NCBI GenBank assembly: GCA_003133225.1 | Contig: PKWL01000090.1 | Span: forward strand, 28,233-92,232 | DNA: 64,000 nt | DNA from: Janthinobacterium sp. | GTDB taxonomy: Bacteria; Pseudomonadota; Gammaproteobacteria; Burkholderiales; Burkholderiaceae_D | Direction: 5' to 3' | Part shown: piece after piece, positions 48,019-57,382 of the stretch | Layout: every line of letters begins with the position of its first letter | Position numbering within the stretch: the stretch's first letter is position 1 | The notes under the pieces: generated by a model | Told to the model about the DNA's origin: nothing | The model's input: only the letters and a program-made list of their open reading frames with translations | Databases searched by the model: none | Translations under genes and position numbers: made by a program

Positions 48019-49170
48019 ATGAATCAACCTCAATCTTCACGTTTTATGACGTTCGGTCTTCGCAGCGTCGCATTGGCCAGTGCGCTGTGCTGCGCAAGTC
48101 TGGCACAAGCTCAAACTTCAAGCGTCACCCTTTACGGCATTGTTGATGCCGCATTTGTTTCCACCACCAACCAGGCTGGCGGCACCAAAAACGCAATCGA
48201 TGCCGGGCAGCTGGCAACTTCCAGGTGGGGCGTTAAAGGCGCAGAAGATTTAGGCGGCGGTTTGAAGGCCACCTTTAATCTGGAAGGCACGCTGGCCAAT
48301 GACACTGGCGCGGCTGGCAGCAGTTATGGCGGTGGTTTTGTATCAACTGGTACTACAACCAATCTGTTTGACCGGGCCTCAGTGGTTGGTTTGGCGGGTG
48401 GTTTCGGCGCAGTCAACCTGGGCCGCCAAAACCATCTGGGTGTAGAAGTTTTGGCTTATAACGACCCGTCCGGTTTCGCGCACGCGGCCACCAACCCCAA
48501 CGTTGTATACGGCTCATTAAATTCTGGTGCCCTGTTTGGTCCCTACGGTGCCAACTCAGGCGGTACGGGATTGCGGCAAAATAATTCGGTCAGGTACGAT
48601 ACACCCAATTTTGCCGGCTTCAGCGCCGCCGCGATGTACGCATTTGGTGAGAACGCGACCGCCACCACTTCAGCCAGCTACTACTCTGGCGTGTCGGGCG
48701 CTTACGCCAACGGTCCCGTCGGTGTAAATCTGGCCTATGCCAGGTTGACGAATGGGCCCACCGTTGCACCCTTACCCGCCAACTCAACCATGACACTCAC
48801 CGACTTCGGTGCCAGGTATGCGTTCAGTGCCGTAACGCTTAAAGCGACCTACTCGCAAAGCGAAGTGGATGCCCTCAATCAAAAGATTGCTGTGGCGGGT
48901 CTGGGCATTGATTACAGACTGTCTGCTGCCACCACCTTGACCGCTGCCTATTACGACATGAAACTCACCGGGGCTGCCAGCGGGAAAGCGGACCAATTCC
49001 TGATCATGGGCCAATATGCGTTGAGCAAGCGCACGACTACCTATGCGACGCTGACCCATGCCAAGGCCAACTCGTCAGGCGCGGCAGACCTTTCGATGTC
49101 TGGTGGCATGGTCTTTGCTGGAAACACCGATGCGACTCGCGTTGCACTGGGTATCAAGCACGCTTTCTAA
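48019..49170 (+). CDS. Outer-membrane porin
   Basis: 383 aa. A signal peptide at about 1-32 (SVALASALCCASLAQAQ) is followed by SSVTLYGIVDAAFVSTTNQA and RWGVKGAEDLGGGLKATFNLE. GGFGAVNLGRQNHLGVEVLA follows, and the final strand ends ALGIKHAF with C-terminal Phe. The general porin fold is clear. It is longer than the divergent porin, mainly by Ser/Thr/Ala-rich loops. A strong terminator follows. Confidence 0.93.
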   Translation: MNQPQSSRFMTFGLRSVALASALCCASLAQAQTSSVTLYGIVDAAFVSTTNQAGGTKNAIDAGQLATSRWGVKGAEDLGGGLKATFNLEGTLANDTGAAGSSYGGGFVSTGTTTNLFDRASVVGLAGGFGAVNLGRQNHLGVEVLAYNDPSGFAHAATNPNVVYGSLNSGALFGPYGANSGGTGLRQNNSVRYDTPNFAGFSAAAMYAFGENATATTSASYYSGVSGAYANGPVGVNLAYARLTNGPTVAPLPANSTMTLTDFGARYAFSAVTLKATYSQSEVDALNQKIAVAGLGIDYRLSAATTLTAAYYDMKLTGAASGKADQFLIMGQYALSKRTTTYATLTHAKANSSGAADLSMSGGMVFAGNTDATRVALGIKHAF

Positions 49171-49188
49171 TATAAATTTGCAAGCTCT

Positions 49189-49212
49189 AAAAAGCCCCTC
49201 GCGGGGCTTTTT
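49189..49212 (+). terminator. Rho-independent terminator after porin
   Basis: AAAAAGCCCC - TCGC - GGGGCTTTTT, perfect 10-bp stem with T-run. Confidence 0.92.
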
Positions 49213-49356
49213 AGTTTTTGGGCCATGCGTTTTTGCGTGGCGTGGCGGTTGCGCTGCCCTCGGCAATCACTTGCAGGCCCGGTTCTGCGCCGTCATGACC
49301 GTGGCTTTGCACGGAGCCAGTCAGGTGCCCACCGGGACCAGGCTTCTCGCTCATAC

Positions 49357-49384
49357 TTGCAGGACTTGATAAATGAGATAATTA
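49357..49384 (+). promoter_or_regulatory. Putative sigma-70 promoter of the 458-aa protein gene
   Basis: TTGCAG then 16 bp then TAATTA (GATAAT overlaps). The gene start is 56 bp downstream. Weak but correctly placed. Confidence 0.3.
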
Positions 49385-49439
49385 CACCGCGAAACATCCT
49401 GTTATTTGACTGATCACATCCAAAAGGAATCAAAAAGTT

Positions 49440-50816
49440 ATGACTAAACAACTCGACTTGCTGAAAATTGCACAAGAAGAACAGAGCGGCGATCTGTTCA
49501 AACTGCTGGACAGCATTTACAAACGCTCCAAGGTCCAGCCCAAAGGCATTTCCGATGCCGTCATCTGGGAGGGCGGCAACCCGTACGGCAATGTGAAACC
49601 GGTCGCCCACGCGTTTACCGATATGTTCGCGCTCAACGGCACCGTGATGGCGCTTGACGTGCTGGGCTTGCCGTTCCTGGGTTTGCCCATGATGGCGCAG
49701 TACCGCCATGACACCAAACTCGCTCCGCTCGATTGGTTCGGCAAGCTCGATTACACCTCGCTCAAGTGGTCCACCGCCGGTGACTTCATGGTCAATGACA
49801 GTGGCAAGAAGGTGGTCGTGGCTGGCAAATCCGGTAACGCACAATTGCGCACCGCAGCCGGCGTTTATTGCAATGTGCGACCCTACGGCACGATCACCAG
49901 CATTCGTTTTATGCCCGGCCTGCCTTACTCGCAGGACAAGAAGGCGTTCCGGGTTGATACTGCTACCGGCAACGTCCACTCGGAAATGAACACCCCGGGC
50001 ATCCGGATGGCCTACGCCGGGCGCCTGTTCCTGAAAATGGTGCATGAAACCGGTCAGCTCGGGCGCATCGCCACCAAGCCGACCCAGGGCCAGGAAGACA
50101 CCGTTATTGCCGGCATGATGCGCTGGCTGATGCAAGGCACCAAGTTTAAAGTGACACGCAAGTACACAGTGGATGCCTACGAAGAACAACGCGCCAACGT
50201 CGATGCGATCGTTGCCCTGCTACCGAAGGATTTCAAGGCGGGCATGGAAAATTGGGGTGGAGAAATTCTGGAACACATTTCAGATACGGCTTACGGTTTG
50301 ATGTTGCACGACATGATCAACCAGCGCAAGGTTGTTATTTTCGCCACCGATCTTGACGGCGACCGGCTCACCGACCTGATGGCCGACGCGCCCGATGTGT
50401 TGCGCGCCTGGGGCCAGATGGTCATGAATCAAGTCAAACCCGGTCAGGACATGAACAAGGTCTGGGCCGACATGGGCTTTACCATGAAGGGCGGCAAGGA
50501 CATGACCAGCGTCATGTACCGCATGGTGGGCGAGCCGATTTATGAGCAAACCCTGGGGTCAGCTGACGCGATGTTGCTGCGCCTGCTCGACGGGGATGAG
50601 ACCGTTGGCGGCGAGAAGCAGCCCTACGATCCGCGCATTCACTTTGTCCTGATCAACGATGCCTACAAGGCGGCTAATCCGGGCAATACCGAACTCGCCC
50701 TCTGGTTGGACGCGCAGCTTGAGATCTTTGACAAGATTTATGGCGACAAGCGGCCCCGTTACCTCGATGGCTACCAAAAGCTCAAGGCCGCCATCAAACC
50801 CTGGGGTAGCAAGTAG
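49440..50816 (+). CDS. Unrecognised 458-aa cytosolic protein
   Basis: I do not recognise the family. The protein is 458 aa, with no signal peptide and no clear membrane helix. It is rich in Met and aromatic residues. The first 50 residues are charged and helical (QLDLLKIAQEEQSGDLFKLL), followed by WEGGNPYGNVKPVAHAFTDM and a hydrophobic LDVLGLPFLGLPMMAQY. Later segments include GMMRWLMQGTKFKVTRKY, VVIFATDLDGDRLTDLMADA and a C-terminal DKRPRYLDGYQKLKAA. AAAGGAA lies before the ATG. It is monocistronic with strong terminators on both sides, which suggests high or separately regulated expression. Codon use resembles its neighbours. Confidence 0.8.
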   Translation: MTKQLDLLKIAQEEQSGDLFKLLDSIYKRSKVQPKGISDAVIWEGGNPYGNVKPVAHAFTDMFALNGTVMALDVLGLPFLGLPMMAQYRHDTKLAPLDWFGKLDYTSLKWSTAGDFMVNDSGKKVVVAGKSGNAQLRTAAGVYCNVRPYGTITSIRFMPGLPYSQDKKAFRVDTATGNVHSEMNTPGIRMAYAGRLFLKMVHETGQLGRIATKPTQGQEDTVIAGMMRWLMQGTKFKVTRKYTVDAYEEQRANVDAIVALLPKDFKAGMENWGGEILEHISDTAYGLMLHDMINQRKVVIFATDLDGDRLTDLMADAPDVLRAWGQMVMNQVKPGQDMNKVWADMGFTMKGGKDMTSVMYRMVGEPIYEQTLGSADAMLLRLLDGDETVGGEKQPYDPRIHFVLINDAYKAANPGNTELALWLDAQLEIFDKIYGDKRPRYLDGYQKLKAAIKPWGSK

Positions 50817-50850
50817 AAGCTTCCCGGCGCTGAGAATTAGCTCAGCGCAC

Positions 50851-50886
50851 CAAAGACAACGCCCGCAGCAGCGGGCGTTGTCTTTG
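50851..50886 (+). terminator. Rho-independent terminator after the 458-aa protein gene
   Basis: CAAAGACAACGCCCGC - AGCA - GCGGGCGTTGTCTTTG, a perfect 16-bp stem. Confidence 0.9.
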
Positions 50887-50944
50887 GGTTTGCTCACAAG
50901 GAGTGAGCTGACACTATGGGCGGCAAGCCGGGGAGGGCGCTACT

Positions 50945-51646
50945 TCAAACGACCTGTGTCCGAAGTGAGCCAATTCCTTCACAGAAGCTTTCCATGACAT
51001 CACCACGCTTGACCGCGCCGACCCCGGCAGGTGTTCCCGTCATGATCAAATCGCCAGCCTGCAACTCGAATATGTTTGACAGATGGGCAATGATTTCTGG
51101 CACATTCCAGATGAGTTGACTGAGATCGCCTTTTTGCTTGACTTCGCCGTTGACCTTCAGCCAGATGGGGCCCTTGGCCAGGTGGCCCGACTGCGCAACC
51201 GGGACGATATCTGTCATCGGTGCCGAATGCTCGAAAGCCTTGCCGAGCTCCCACGGGCGGCCTGTTTTCTTGGCTTCATTTTGCAGGTCGCGGCGTGTCA
51301 TGTCCAGACCTAGCGCGTAGCCATAGACGTGGTCGAGCGCTGTTGCGACCGGGATGTCGGAGCCACCCCGGCCGAGGGCAATGACCAGCTCAACTTCATG
51401 GTGAACATTGCTGCTCATCGGCGGATACGCGAAGTCACCGTTGTCAAGCACCAGATTGTCCGGGTTCTTTTGGAAGAAGAAGGGCAATTCGCGAACCGGA
51501 TCATGGCCCATCTCGAGAGTGTGCTCTGCATAGTTTCTGCCGACACAGTAGATTCGGTGCACCGGATAGCGCTCGACAGAGCCTCGGACGGCCACTGAAA
51601 CAACAGGCATTGGTGCGACGACAAATTCGGGTTTTGAAATGTTCAT
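50945..51646 (-). CDS. Fumarylacetoacetate hydrolase family protein
   Basis: 233 aa. The FAH fold's metal triad is present: Glu84 and Glu86 in NVHHEVELVIALG and the Asp in YALGLDMTRRDLQ. GRNYAEHTLEMG near residue 36 and MTGTPAGVGAV near the C-terminus are also typical. Members hydrolyse acylpyruvates, decarboxylate oxaloacetate or act in aromatic breakdown; the exact substrate is unknown. A GntR/FCD regulator lies upstream on the same strand and may control it. Confidence 0.9.
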   Translation of the reverse strand: MNISKPEFVVAPMPVVSVAVRGSVERYPVHRIYCVGRNYAEHTLEMGHDPVRELPFFFQKNPDNLVLDNGDFAYPPMSSNVHHEVELVIALGRGGSDIPVATALDHVYGYALGLDMTRRDLQNEAKKTGRPWELGKAFEHSAPMTDIVPVAQSGHLAKGPIWLKVNGEVKQKGDLSQLIWNVPEIIAHLSNIFELQAGDLIMTGTPAGVGAVKRGDVMESFCEGIGSLRTQVV

Positions 51647-51870
51647 TTAATATTACTTTGGAGTTGATTTCATTGAGGCACCGCCACTCTGCTCCACTGT
51701 AGAGGCAAAAGTATGAGTTGTTTACTGATATAAAAAAAATGATTAAAAGCAGATGATGTTGATAATATCGATTAAATCAGTACCGACATGGTAATTTCTT
51801 TTCTACTTGAACAGTACCGGGTTTACCCTATATTTGTAGCGATGAAACGACATCGCAAACAACTTGCCTA

Positions 51871-52584
51871 TCAAGTTACCGCGGCTTTGGCGGCCTGGGT
51901 TAGAGCAGTAGTCTTGCGGTAATGCGTCTGCAAAAGTGTCACCGCGTCTTCAGTCCGCCCGTCAATGCAGGCCTCGAATATTGCAATATGTTCAGTTTCA
52001 TCGCGCCGGGCATAGTTCTGTGACGCGGCCAACTGCCGAAATCGGTAGGCCTCATCAGTCAGCGAGGCACAAAACTGGCGCAACCAACGCGAGGCGCAGT
52101 TGGCGATCAAAGCCTGATGAAACTGCAAGTGCAAATCCTCCCATGTCTGATTCATGACATATTTGTCGGCAGCCAGCGAACGCGGTGCCTTTGACAGGCG
52201 ATACACCAGCAAGACCAAGTGGTCCTCCCACGCAGAAGTGCGGTGACTGATCGAATCGCGCAGGGCCAAGCTTTCGACCTGACAGCGGGTCTCCAGAAGT
52301 ATCGGAAGTTCCGCCCAGTCAAGGCTGGCCACGCGAAACCCCCGCTGGTCAATGCGCTCCACCAAGCCCTCGGAAGAAAGACGACTGAGGGCCTCGCGAA
52401 CCGAACTGGCCCCCATGGTGTAGCGGGTGCTCAGTGCCATCACAGCCAATTTGTCACCTGACGAGAACACGCCGTGCAGCAAATCCTGACGCAACAGGTT
52501 ATAAAGAAGTGAGGAACGAGACAGGCCATCTACCACATCGCCCGACGAGGTTGAAACTAGGCTTAATGCGGGTTTTCTGGCCAT
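51871..52584 (-). CDS. GntR-family regulator, FadR/FCD subfamily
   Basis: 237 aa. The winged helix at about 22-90 has SSVREALSRLSSEGLVERID. The FCD ligand-binding domain follows (ETRCQVESLALRDSI, LHLQFHQALIANCASRWLR, DETEHIAIFEACIDGRTEDA) with metal-binding Asp/His positions. It probably controls the FAH-family gene downstream in response to an organic acid. The 224 bp between them are AT-rich and likely hold the operator. Confidence 0.9.
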   Translation of the reverse strand: MARKPALSLVSTSSGDVVDGLSRSSLLYNLLRQDLLHGVFSSGDKLAVMALSTRYTMGASSVREALSRLSSEGLVERIDQRGFRVASLDWAELPILLETRCQVESLALRDSISHRTSAWEDHLVLLVYRLSKAPRSLAADKYVMNQTWEDLHLQFHQALIANCASRWLRQFCASLTDEAYRFRQLAASQNYARRDETEHIAIFEACIDGRTEDAVTLLQTHYRKTTALTQAAKAAVT

Positions 52585-52637
52585 ATTATTTCCCTTGGTT
52601 GGGCAATTCTAATGGGGCCGACAAGAATGAAGCAGTT

Positions 52638-53837
52638 TTACACGAAGCAACGAGAAGCAGCGAACTCCTGGGCGGTCTTGACTGCCTCGACCCGGGCCAG
52701 ACGAATCAATTCACCGATCTTTTCGCCGCTGGTGCCAGCCTCGATGGCCGCTGCCGCGATTGAATGAGTGGGGATATTTTGGGCTGCTGACAAGACGGCC
52801 AGCAAGCGCCGGGCGACTGGGTAGGATGACCCGGTTTGCGTCAGACATTCACAGGCCTGCAAAAGCTGTGCAAAGCGCTGCGGCTTGCGCAAGGCATCGC
52901 AGCGTTCCAGCAGTTGCACCAACTGCGCTGCATCCAACTCGCCGCTGTGTTCAATATTGCGACGCTCACGCGCCAACACCTGCACCAGTTCGCGGCAGTC
53001 GGTTGGCAAGCGCAGCCGAGTCAGATAATGGGGGGCAGATTCCAATTCTTTTTGCAGTAGACAAGCCAGCCGCACCGGCAGTGGCGCCTGCAAGTGGGCA
53101 CAGATGTCAAGCACGCGCAGAATTGAATTGAAATCCGACCCCAATTGCATTCCGGGTAACAGACGCTCTAGCGCACCACCGTCTCGCAGTACTTCGAACA
53201 TGCGCGAGGGTGTGGCTTGCATCAGACCTTTGGTCAACTCCTGCCAGACGCGCTCGGCCACCAGGTGGTCAACTTCACCGGACTGCACCATGGCACGCAT
53301 GAGCGCCATGGTTTCAGGTGCCACACTGAAATCGGCAAAGCGCGCTGCCAGACGTGCCACACGCAGGACGCGCACCGGGTCTTCTGAGAAAGCGGCGCTG
53401 ACGTGACGCAACACTTTGTTGGCGATGTCGCGTTGACCGTCGAACGGGTCAACCAGCAGGCCTTGCGCTTGCCAGGTTTTGGGATCAGGGACGAGCGTTG
53501 CGGTGATAACACCCGCAGCATGGCTGTAGTCGGCCAACACTGCCATGGCGTTGATGGTCAGGTCGCGCCGTGAAAGGTCTTGTTCAAGCGTCACTTCCGG
53601 CGCCGCGTGAAAGGTAAAACCGTGGTAGCCCGGTGCGGTTTTGCGCTCGGTGCGGGCCAGCGCATACTCCTCGTGCGTCAGCGGATGCAGGAACACGGGG
53701 AAGTCTTTGCCCACTGGCATAAAGCCGTGTTTGACCAGAGCCTCGGGCGTTGCACCTACCATCACCCAGTCGCGGTCTTTTACCGCCAGCCCCAGCAAGG
53801 CATCCCGCACCGCGCCACCAACCAGGTAGATTTGCAT
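52638..53837 (-). CDS. cca: tRNA nucleotidyltransferase (CCA-adding)
   Basis: 399 aa from ATG 53837; the longer open frame adds an implausible N-terminus. Adds or repairs the 3' CCA of tRNA. YLVGGAVRDALLGLAVKDRDW (nucleotidyltransferase Gly/Asp core), RKTAPGYHGFTF, RRDLTINAM and RVLRVARLAARFADF match bacterial class II enzymes of the multifunctional Cca type. The C-terminal HD phosphohydrolase part is degenerate: where E. coli has a His-Asp and His-rich motif, here the sequence is LACLLQKELESAPHYL, so 2',3'-phosphatase activity is probably lost. Confidence 0.93.
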   Translation of the reverse strand: MQIYLVGGAVRDALLGLAVKDRDWVMVGATPEALVKHGFMPVGKDFPVFLHPLTHEEYALARTERKTAPGYHGFTFHAAPEVTLEQDLSRRDLTINAMAVLADYSHAAGVITATLVPDPKTWQAQGLLVDPFDGQRDIANKVLRHVSAAFSEDPVRVLRVARLAARFADFSVAPETMALMRAMVQSGEVDHLVAERVWQELTKGLMQATPSRMFEVLRDGGALERLLPGMQLGSDFNSILRVLDICAHLQAPLPVRLACLLQKELESAPHYLTRLRLPTDCRELVQVLARERRNIEHSGELDAAQLVQLLERCDALRKPQRFAQLLQACECLTQTGSSYPVARRLLAVLSAAQNIPTHSIAAAAIEAGTSGEKIGELIRLARVEAVKTAQEFAASRCFV

Positions 53838-53838
53838 G

Positions 53839-54522
53839 TCAGCGCTTGAGGCGGTAAGGCTCTTCAAAAACGAGAAAGTCCTGCTCTGCCAGCGCCCCGT
53901 CAATCCAGGACTTGACCCCCGGCAAGGCGCACAGCCGTGCCACGTAGGCCGCAATGGCTGGCGGCAGCGGTAGCGCGTAAGTTTTCAGGCGCGTGCAGAT
54001 TGGCGCGAAGTAGGCATCCGCAATGGTGAAATGACCAAACAGCAGCGGCCCGCCATGCTGGTTGAGTAGCTCTTGCCACATCGTCACCAGTCGCGCCACA
54101 TCAGTTCGCACTGCTGCCTGGTCACGCCAGATCAGGGTGCCGGCGTCGGCCAAGGAGGCTTCGATGTTCATGGCACAGTGGCTGCGCAAGCCAATGAATC
54201 CACTGTGCATTTCGGCGCAGACACTGCGCGCGCGGGCACGCGCCGCGCGGTCAAGAGGCCACAGGTGTTGATCGGGGTACTGTTCGGCCACATATTCGGC
54301 GATAGCCAACGTATCCCACACCACCAGTTCGCCGTCCACCAGCACCGGCACCTTGCCCGTGGGCGTTAAGGTGTTGATGGTTTTCTTGAAGCTGGAGTCG
54401 GCTGCAAACGAGTCAAAGCGCACTATGACTTCTTGAAAGGGAATACCCGCTTGCTTGAGCAGCACCCAAGGTCGCATCGACCAGCTTGAGTAATTTTTGT
54501 TGCCAATGTAGAGCTTGAGCAT
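53839..54522 (-). CDS. Glutathione S-transferase
   Basis: 227 aa from ATG 54522 with GGAG upstream. The N-terminal thioredoxin fold has LYIGNKNYSSWSMRPWVLLK with the active Ser cluster, and PTGKVPVLVDGELVVWDTLAI (cis-Pro and glutathione-binding Asp/Thr). The C-terminal helical domain ends FGHFTIADAYFAPICTRL (N-capping box). It resembles the YfcF/stringent-starvation-like GST branch. It starts next to cca, whose ATG is 1 nt past its stop. Confidence 0.93.
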   Translation of the reverse strand: MLKLYIGNKNYSSWSMRPWVLLKQAGIPFQEVIVRFDSFAADSSFKKTINTLTPTGKVPVLVDGELVVWDTLAIAEYVAEQYPDQHLWPLDRAARARARSVCAEMHSGFIGLRSHCAMNIEASLADAGTLIWRDQAAVRTDVARLVTMWQELLNQHGGPLLFGHFTIADAYFAPICTRLKTYALPLPPAIAAYVARLCALPGVKSWIDGALAEQDFLVFEEPYRLKR

Positions 54523-54601
54523 CAGGGTCTCCAAAACGCCAATGCTAGCGCATTGCGTGTTTTCCCGGCACCCAAAGTTGTAGTGCTACCTTCAACCGGG
54601 T

Positions 54602-56608
54602 TCACGGCAAGTCGCTGATCACATCAGCAGCGCCTACGCTGCGCGGCCCGACCATCCCGAGTCGGCTTTTGAGCGACTGCGGCTGACCGGAAAGCAACGC
54701 CGCGTAGCTGGTGGTGTTGGAGAGTACTTTTTTGACGTAATCACGGGTCTCGGAAAACGGTACGTTCTCAATCCAGATGGCAGCGTCCAGCGCCGGGGCA
54801 TCGTTTTGACCACGCCAACTGCGTGGGCGACTGGGGCCGGCGTTGTAAGCGGCGGCAACCAGTGCCAGGGAGCCTTCGAAATTGTCCAGTAGCAGCTTGA
54901 GGTAGCCCGTACCGATGGCAATGTTGGTGTCACGGTCACCGAGCTGCTGCGGTTTGAAGTTGGCAATACCCATTTTTTTGGCAGTCCAGCGCGCCGTGGC
55001 TGGCATGATTTGCATCAGCCCTGCGGCACCCACGCTGGAGCGCGAGTCCATCACAAAGCGGCTTTCCTGACGGATCAGGCCATAGACATAAGCCGGGTCA
55101 AGGCCGATCTGCGCAGCGCGTTGCAGCACTGCATCTTTATGTGGCAGCGGAAAGCGCTGGGCAAAATCGATCACCCCTTTGGTGCGCTCGCTGGTGTTGA
55201 TGCAGCGATCCCAGACCTCATGCTGGCAGGCCAGATCGGCAGCGGCGAGCAACTCACGATCATTCATGCCGCCACGAATGTGCAGATTGGTGCTGTAGTT
55301 CCACTCGCGTACCCCTTCGCTGCGCAAGCCGATTTGAATCGCGTAGAGCGCGCGTTTGAGACCCGGGTTCAAGCGGACAGCGTCTTTTTCTTCGGCTGTC
55401 AAGTCAGTGGGGCGTTCTGGCACAGAGATGCGTTGACCCAGTTCTTCGGTTGCCAACTGGGGATAAAAACCACTGATGCCAGCAATGCTGGTCAGCAGGC
55501 GCTTGGCTTGGGTACGGTCAGCGTCGTTTTTTGCCAATTTAAGAAGGGCACGGGCCTGCCAATAAATCCAAGTGACGTCTTTGCGTTGACCGTCGCTCAT
55601 GGCGGCGATGGTGCTTGACACCTGTGCCCAGTTGTCGGCACGCAACGCAGCGCGAACCTTCCAGGCCAGTTGATCGTCGTACATGAATTTGTTCTCGCCA
55701 TGAGAAAAATAGGCGAACGCGCGATCCGACAGGCGCATGGCAGCGCGTTTTCCGATCACACCCCAGACCCAACTGCGCTCTTCCGGCGTGAGCTGGGTTT
55801 TCCAGCGGAGTTTGTTGCTCTCGATGGCAGCGGCGTCGGGGTCGCTCGCGGCCAGCCGGATCAATGCCAGCGTGACCAGTTCTTTGGTGCGCGGTCGCAG
55901 CGCGAACAGCTTGCCCTCAAGGTATTGCCTGGGCTTGGCGTAGATGGCGCTCACTGTATTGGCCCATTGCGCATTGAGCAAACCCACCGCCTGGGTGGCA
56001 ACGCGCAGGTGATCGTTTTCCATGCCGAGCCGTGCGCGCAGCCATGCGCTTTCGGGATTGAGCTTGCCGGCCTTGATTTGCTGTTCGGCCGCTGCGGCGC
56101 AGCCATCATCGGCCTCTCGTTGCGCCAGCCACAAGGCCTGCACCTCGGTTGCAACATCGAGCTTGCCTGAATTGAATTCAGTCAACAAGGCGTAGCAACG
56201 CACCGAGCGGTCATCGTTCATGCGGAAATTGGGGTACTCGGCCATGAAGCTGCCCCATTCCTGGCGTTGACCAAGCAGTAGCAACCAATCGTTACGCAAA
56301 CGATCCTCCTGGTAAGTGCCAGCGTAATGCGTCAGAAATTCTTCTATTTCGCCTGGACTTGCCAGTGTGAGCCGGGCGCGCAACTCCCAGTAAGCCGCCC
56401 AGGGCTCAAGCACGTGACCGCGTGCCTGGGGCAGCAGGTCGCTCAAACGTCGGGTGTTGCCTTGTTTAAAAGCCTGGTTCATCTCCAGGATGGTGGCGTC
56501 CGCCAAGGCGGGGGTGACAGCACCAGACTGCGGCTGCGCCGATGCATGTGGCAGCAGGCTGAGTGGAATCAGCAGCGCAATCGATGTCAAAATGGAACTT
56601 AAGCGCAT
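54602..56608 (-). CDS. slt: Soluble lytic murein transglycosylase
   Basis: 668 aa from ATG 56608. A signal peptide at 1-24 (SILTSIALLIPLSLLPHASA) is followed by a long alpha-superhelical U/L domain and a C-terminal catalytic domain (YGLIRQESRFVMDSRSSVGA with catalytic Glu, AAGLMQIMPATA, NIAIGTGYLKLLL, AAYNAGPSR). Cleaves peptidoglycan between MurNAc and GlcNAc in the periplasm, forming 1,6-anhydro ends. Its start codon lies 9 bp from that of the divergent cyclo-ligase gene. Confidence 0.95.
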   Translation of the reverse strand: MRLSSILTSIALLIPLSLLPHASAQPQSGAVTPALADATILEMNQAFKQGNTRRLSDLLPQARGHVLEPWAAYWELRARLTLASPGEIEEFLTHYAGTYQEDRLRNDWLLLLGQRQEWGSFMAEYPNFRMNDDRSVRCYALLTEFNSGKLDVATEVQALWLAQREADDGCAAAAEQQIKAGKLNPESAWLRARLGMENDHLRVATQAVGLLNAQWANTVSAIYAKPRQYLEGKLFALRPRTKELVTLALIRLAASDPDAAAIESNKLRWKTQLTPEERSWVWGVIGKRAAMRLSDRAFAYFSHGENKFMYDDQLAWKVRAALRADNWAQVSSTIAAMSDGQRKDVTWIYWQARALLKLAKNDADRTQAKRLLTSIAGISGFYPQLATEELGQRISVPERPTDLTAEEKDAVRLNPGLKRALYAIQIGLRSEGVREWNYSTNLHIRGGMNDRELLAAADLACQHEVWDRCINTSERTKGVIDFAQRFPLPHKDAVLQRAAQIGLDPAYVYGLIRQESRFVMDSRSSVGAAGLMQIMPATARWTAKKMGIANFKPQQLGDRDTNIAIGTGYLKLLLDNFEGSLALVAAAYNAGPSRPRSWRGQNDAPALDAAIWIENVPFSETRDYVKKVLSNTTSYAALLSGQPQSLKSRLGMVGPRSVGAADVISDLP

Positions 56609-56617
56609 GGGAACATT

Positions 56618-57217
56618 ATGGACAGTTTGAAAAATAAAATGACGATTGAAAAAAAGGCCTTGCGTCAAGTGTTGATTGAACAACGTTTGAATCTACCGGA
56701 TCGACTACAGCGCGCTGATCTTTTGCAGCAGGTGATGCGCATCTGGCTGGTTGGCCGCTCCGATGTTGTGGTGGGGGCTTACTGGCCGATCAAAGGTGAA
56801 TTTGATCCGTTGCCCGCGCTGCACCGCTGGAAAGAAGACGGCGAGCTGATCGAGCAACCGCAGCCACGCACCATCGGGCTACCGGTGGTGGACAAGGTCC
56901 ACAAGACCATGACTTTCCATTCCTGGTACCCGGGCTGCCCGATGGAAGAGGATGCTTACGGCATTCCAAAACCGAAAGACACGGAAGTGATCGTGCCGAC
57001 ACTGCTGTTTGTTGCCTGCGTGGGTTATGCCGCAGGCGGTTATCGGCTTGGCTACGGAGGCGGGTTTTACGACCGCCTGCTCAGTACGCTAACGCCGCAC
57101 CCGACCACCGTTGGCTTGAGTTTTGCACCAGGTTTTTTGCCCGACTTCGAGCCCGAAGCGCATGACATCCCGCTCGATGCGATCTTGAACGAGAACGGAG
57201 TGGTGTGGCCGGTATAA
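56618..57217 (+). CDS. 5-formyltetrahydrofolate cyclo-ligase
   Basis: 199 aa. Converts 5-formyl-THF to 5,10-methenyl-THF with ATP. KKALRQVLIEQRLNL, GAYWPIKGEFDPLPAL, VPTLLFVACVGYAAGGYRLGYGGGFYDR (the family's Gly-rich ATP loop near 130-157) and GLSFAPGF are signatures. ATG 56639 (MTIEKKAL) is an alternative start that would leave more room for a promoter next to slt. Confidence 0.93.
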   Translation: MDSLKNKMTIEKKALRQVLIEQRLNLPDRLQRADLLQQVMRIWLVGRSDVVVGAYWPIKGEFDPLPALHRWKEDGELIEQPQPRTIGLPVVDKVHKTMTFHSWYPGCPMEEDAYGIPKPKDTEVIVPTLLFVACVGYAAGGYRLGYGGGFYDRLLSTLTPHPTTVGLSFAPGFLPDFEPEAHDIPLDAILNENGVVWPV

Positions 57218-57277
57218 GGGCTCTTCAAGCAATAACGTGCACATTTCGCTCGTCAGCTTTGGGCGCATTGCGTCGTT

Positions 57278-57316
57278 AAAAATCTCTAGTTTGGCAGAGC
57301 CAAACGTCGAGTTTTT
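57278..57316. terminator. Putative bidirectional terminator between cyclo-ligase and sdaA
   Basis: AAAAA...CTC..GTTTGGC - AGA - GCCAAAC..GAG.TTTTT. The 7-bp core stem is perfect, with short outer pairing, an A-run left and a T-run right, between converging genes. Confidence 0.65.
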
Positions 57317-57382
57317 CGCCTAGCTCTGCATCCCAAATCCGACGGCCAAATGCACAACTTATTACTTGACGAGCCCCAAGTT

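Noticed and set aside
47681..48040. 119-codon minus-strand open frame between the porins
   Set aside because: Overlaps the start of the second porin, has no clear RBS and no family; the region is more likely regulatory.
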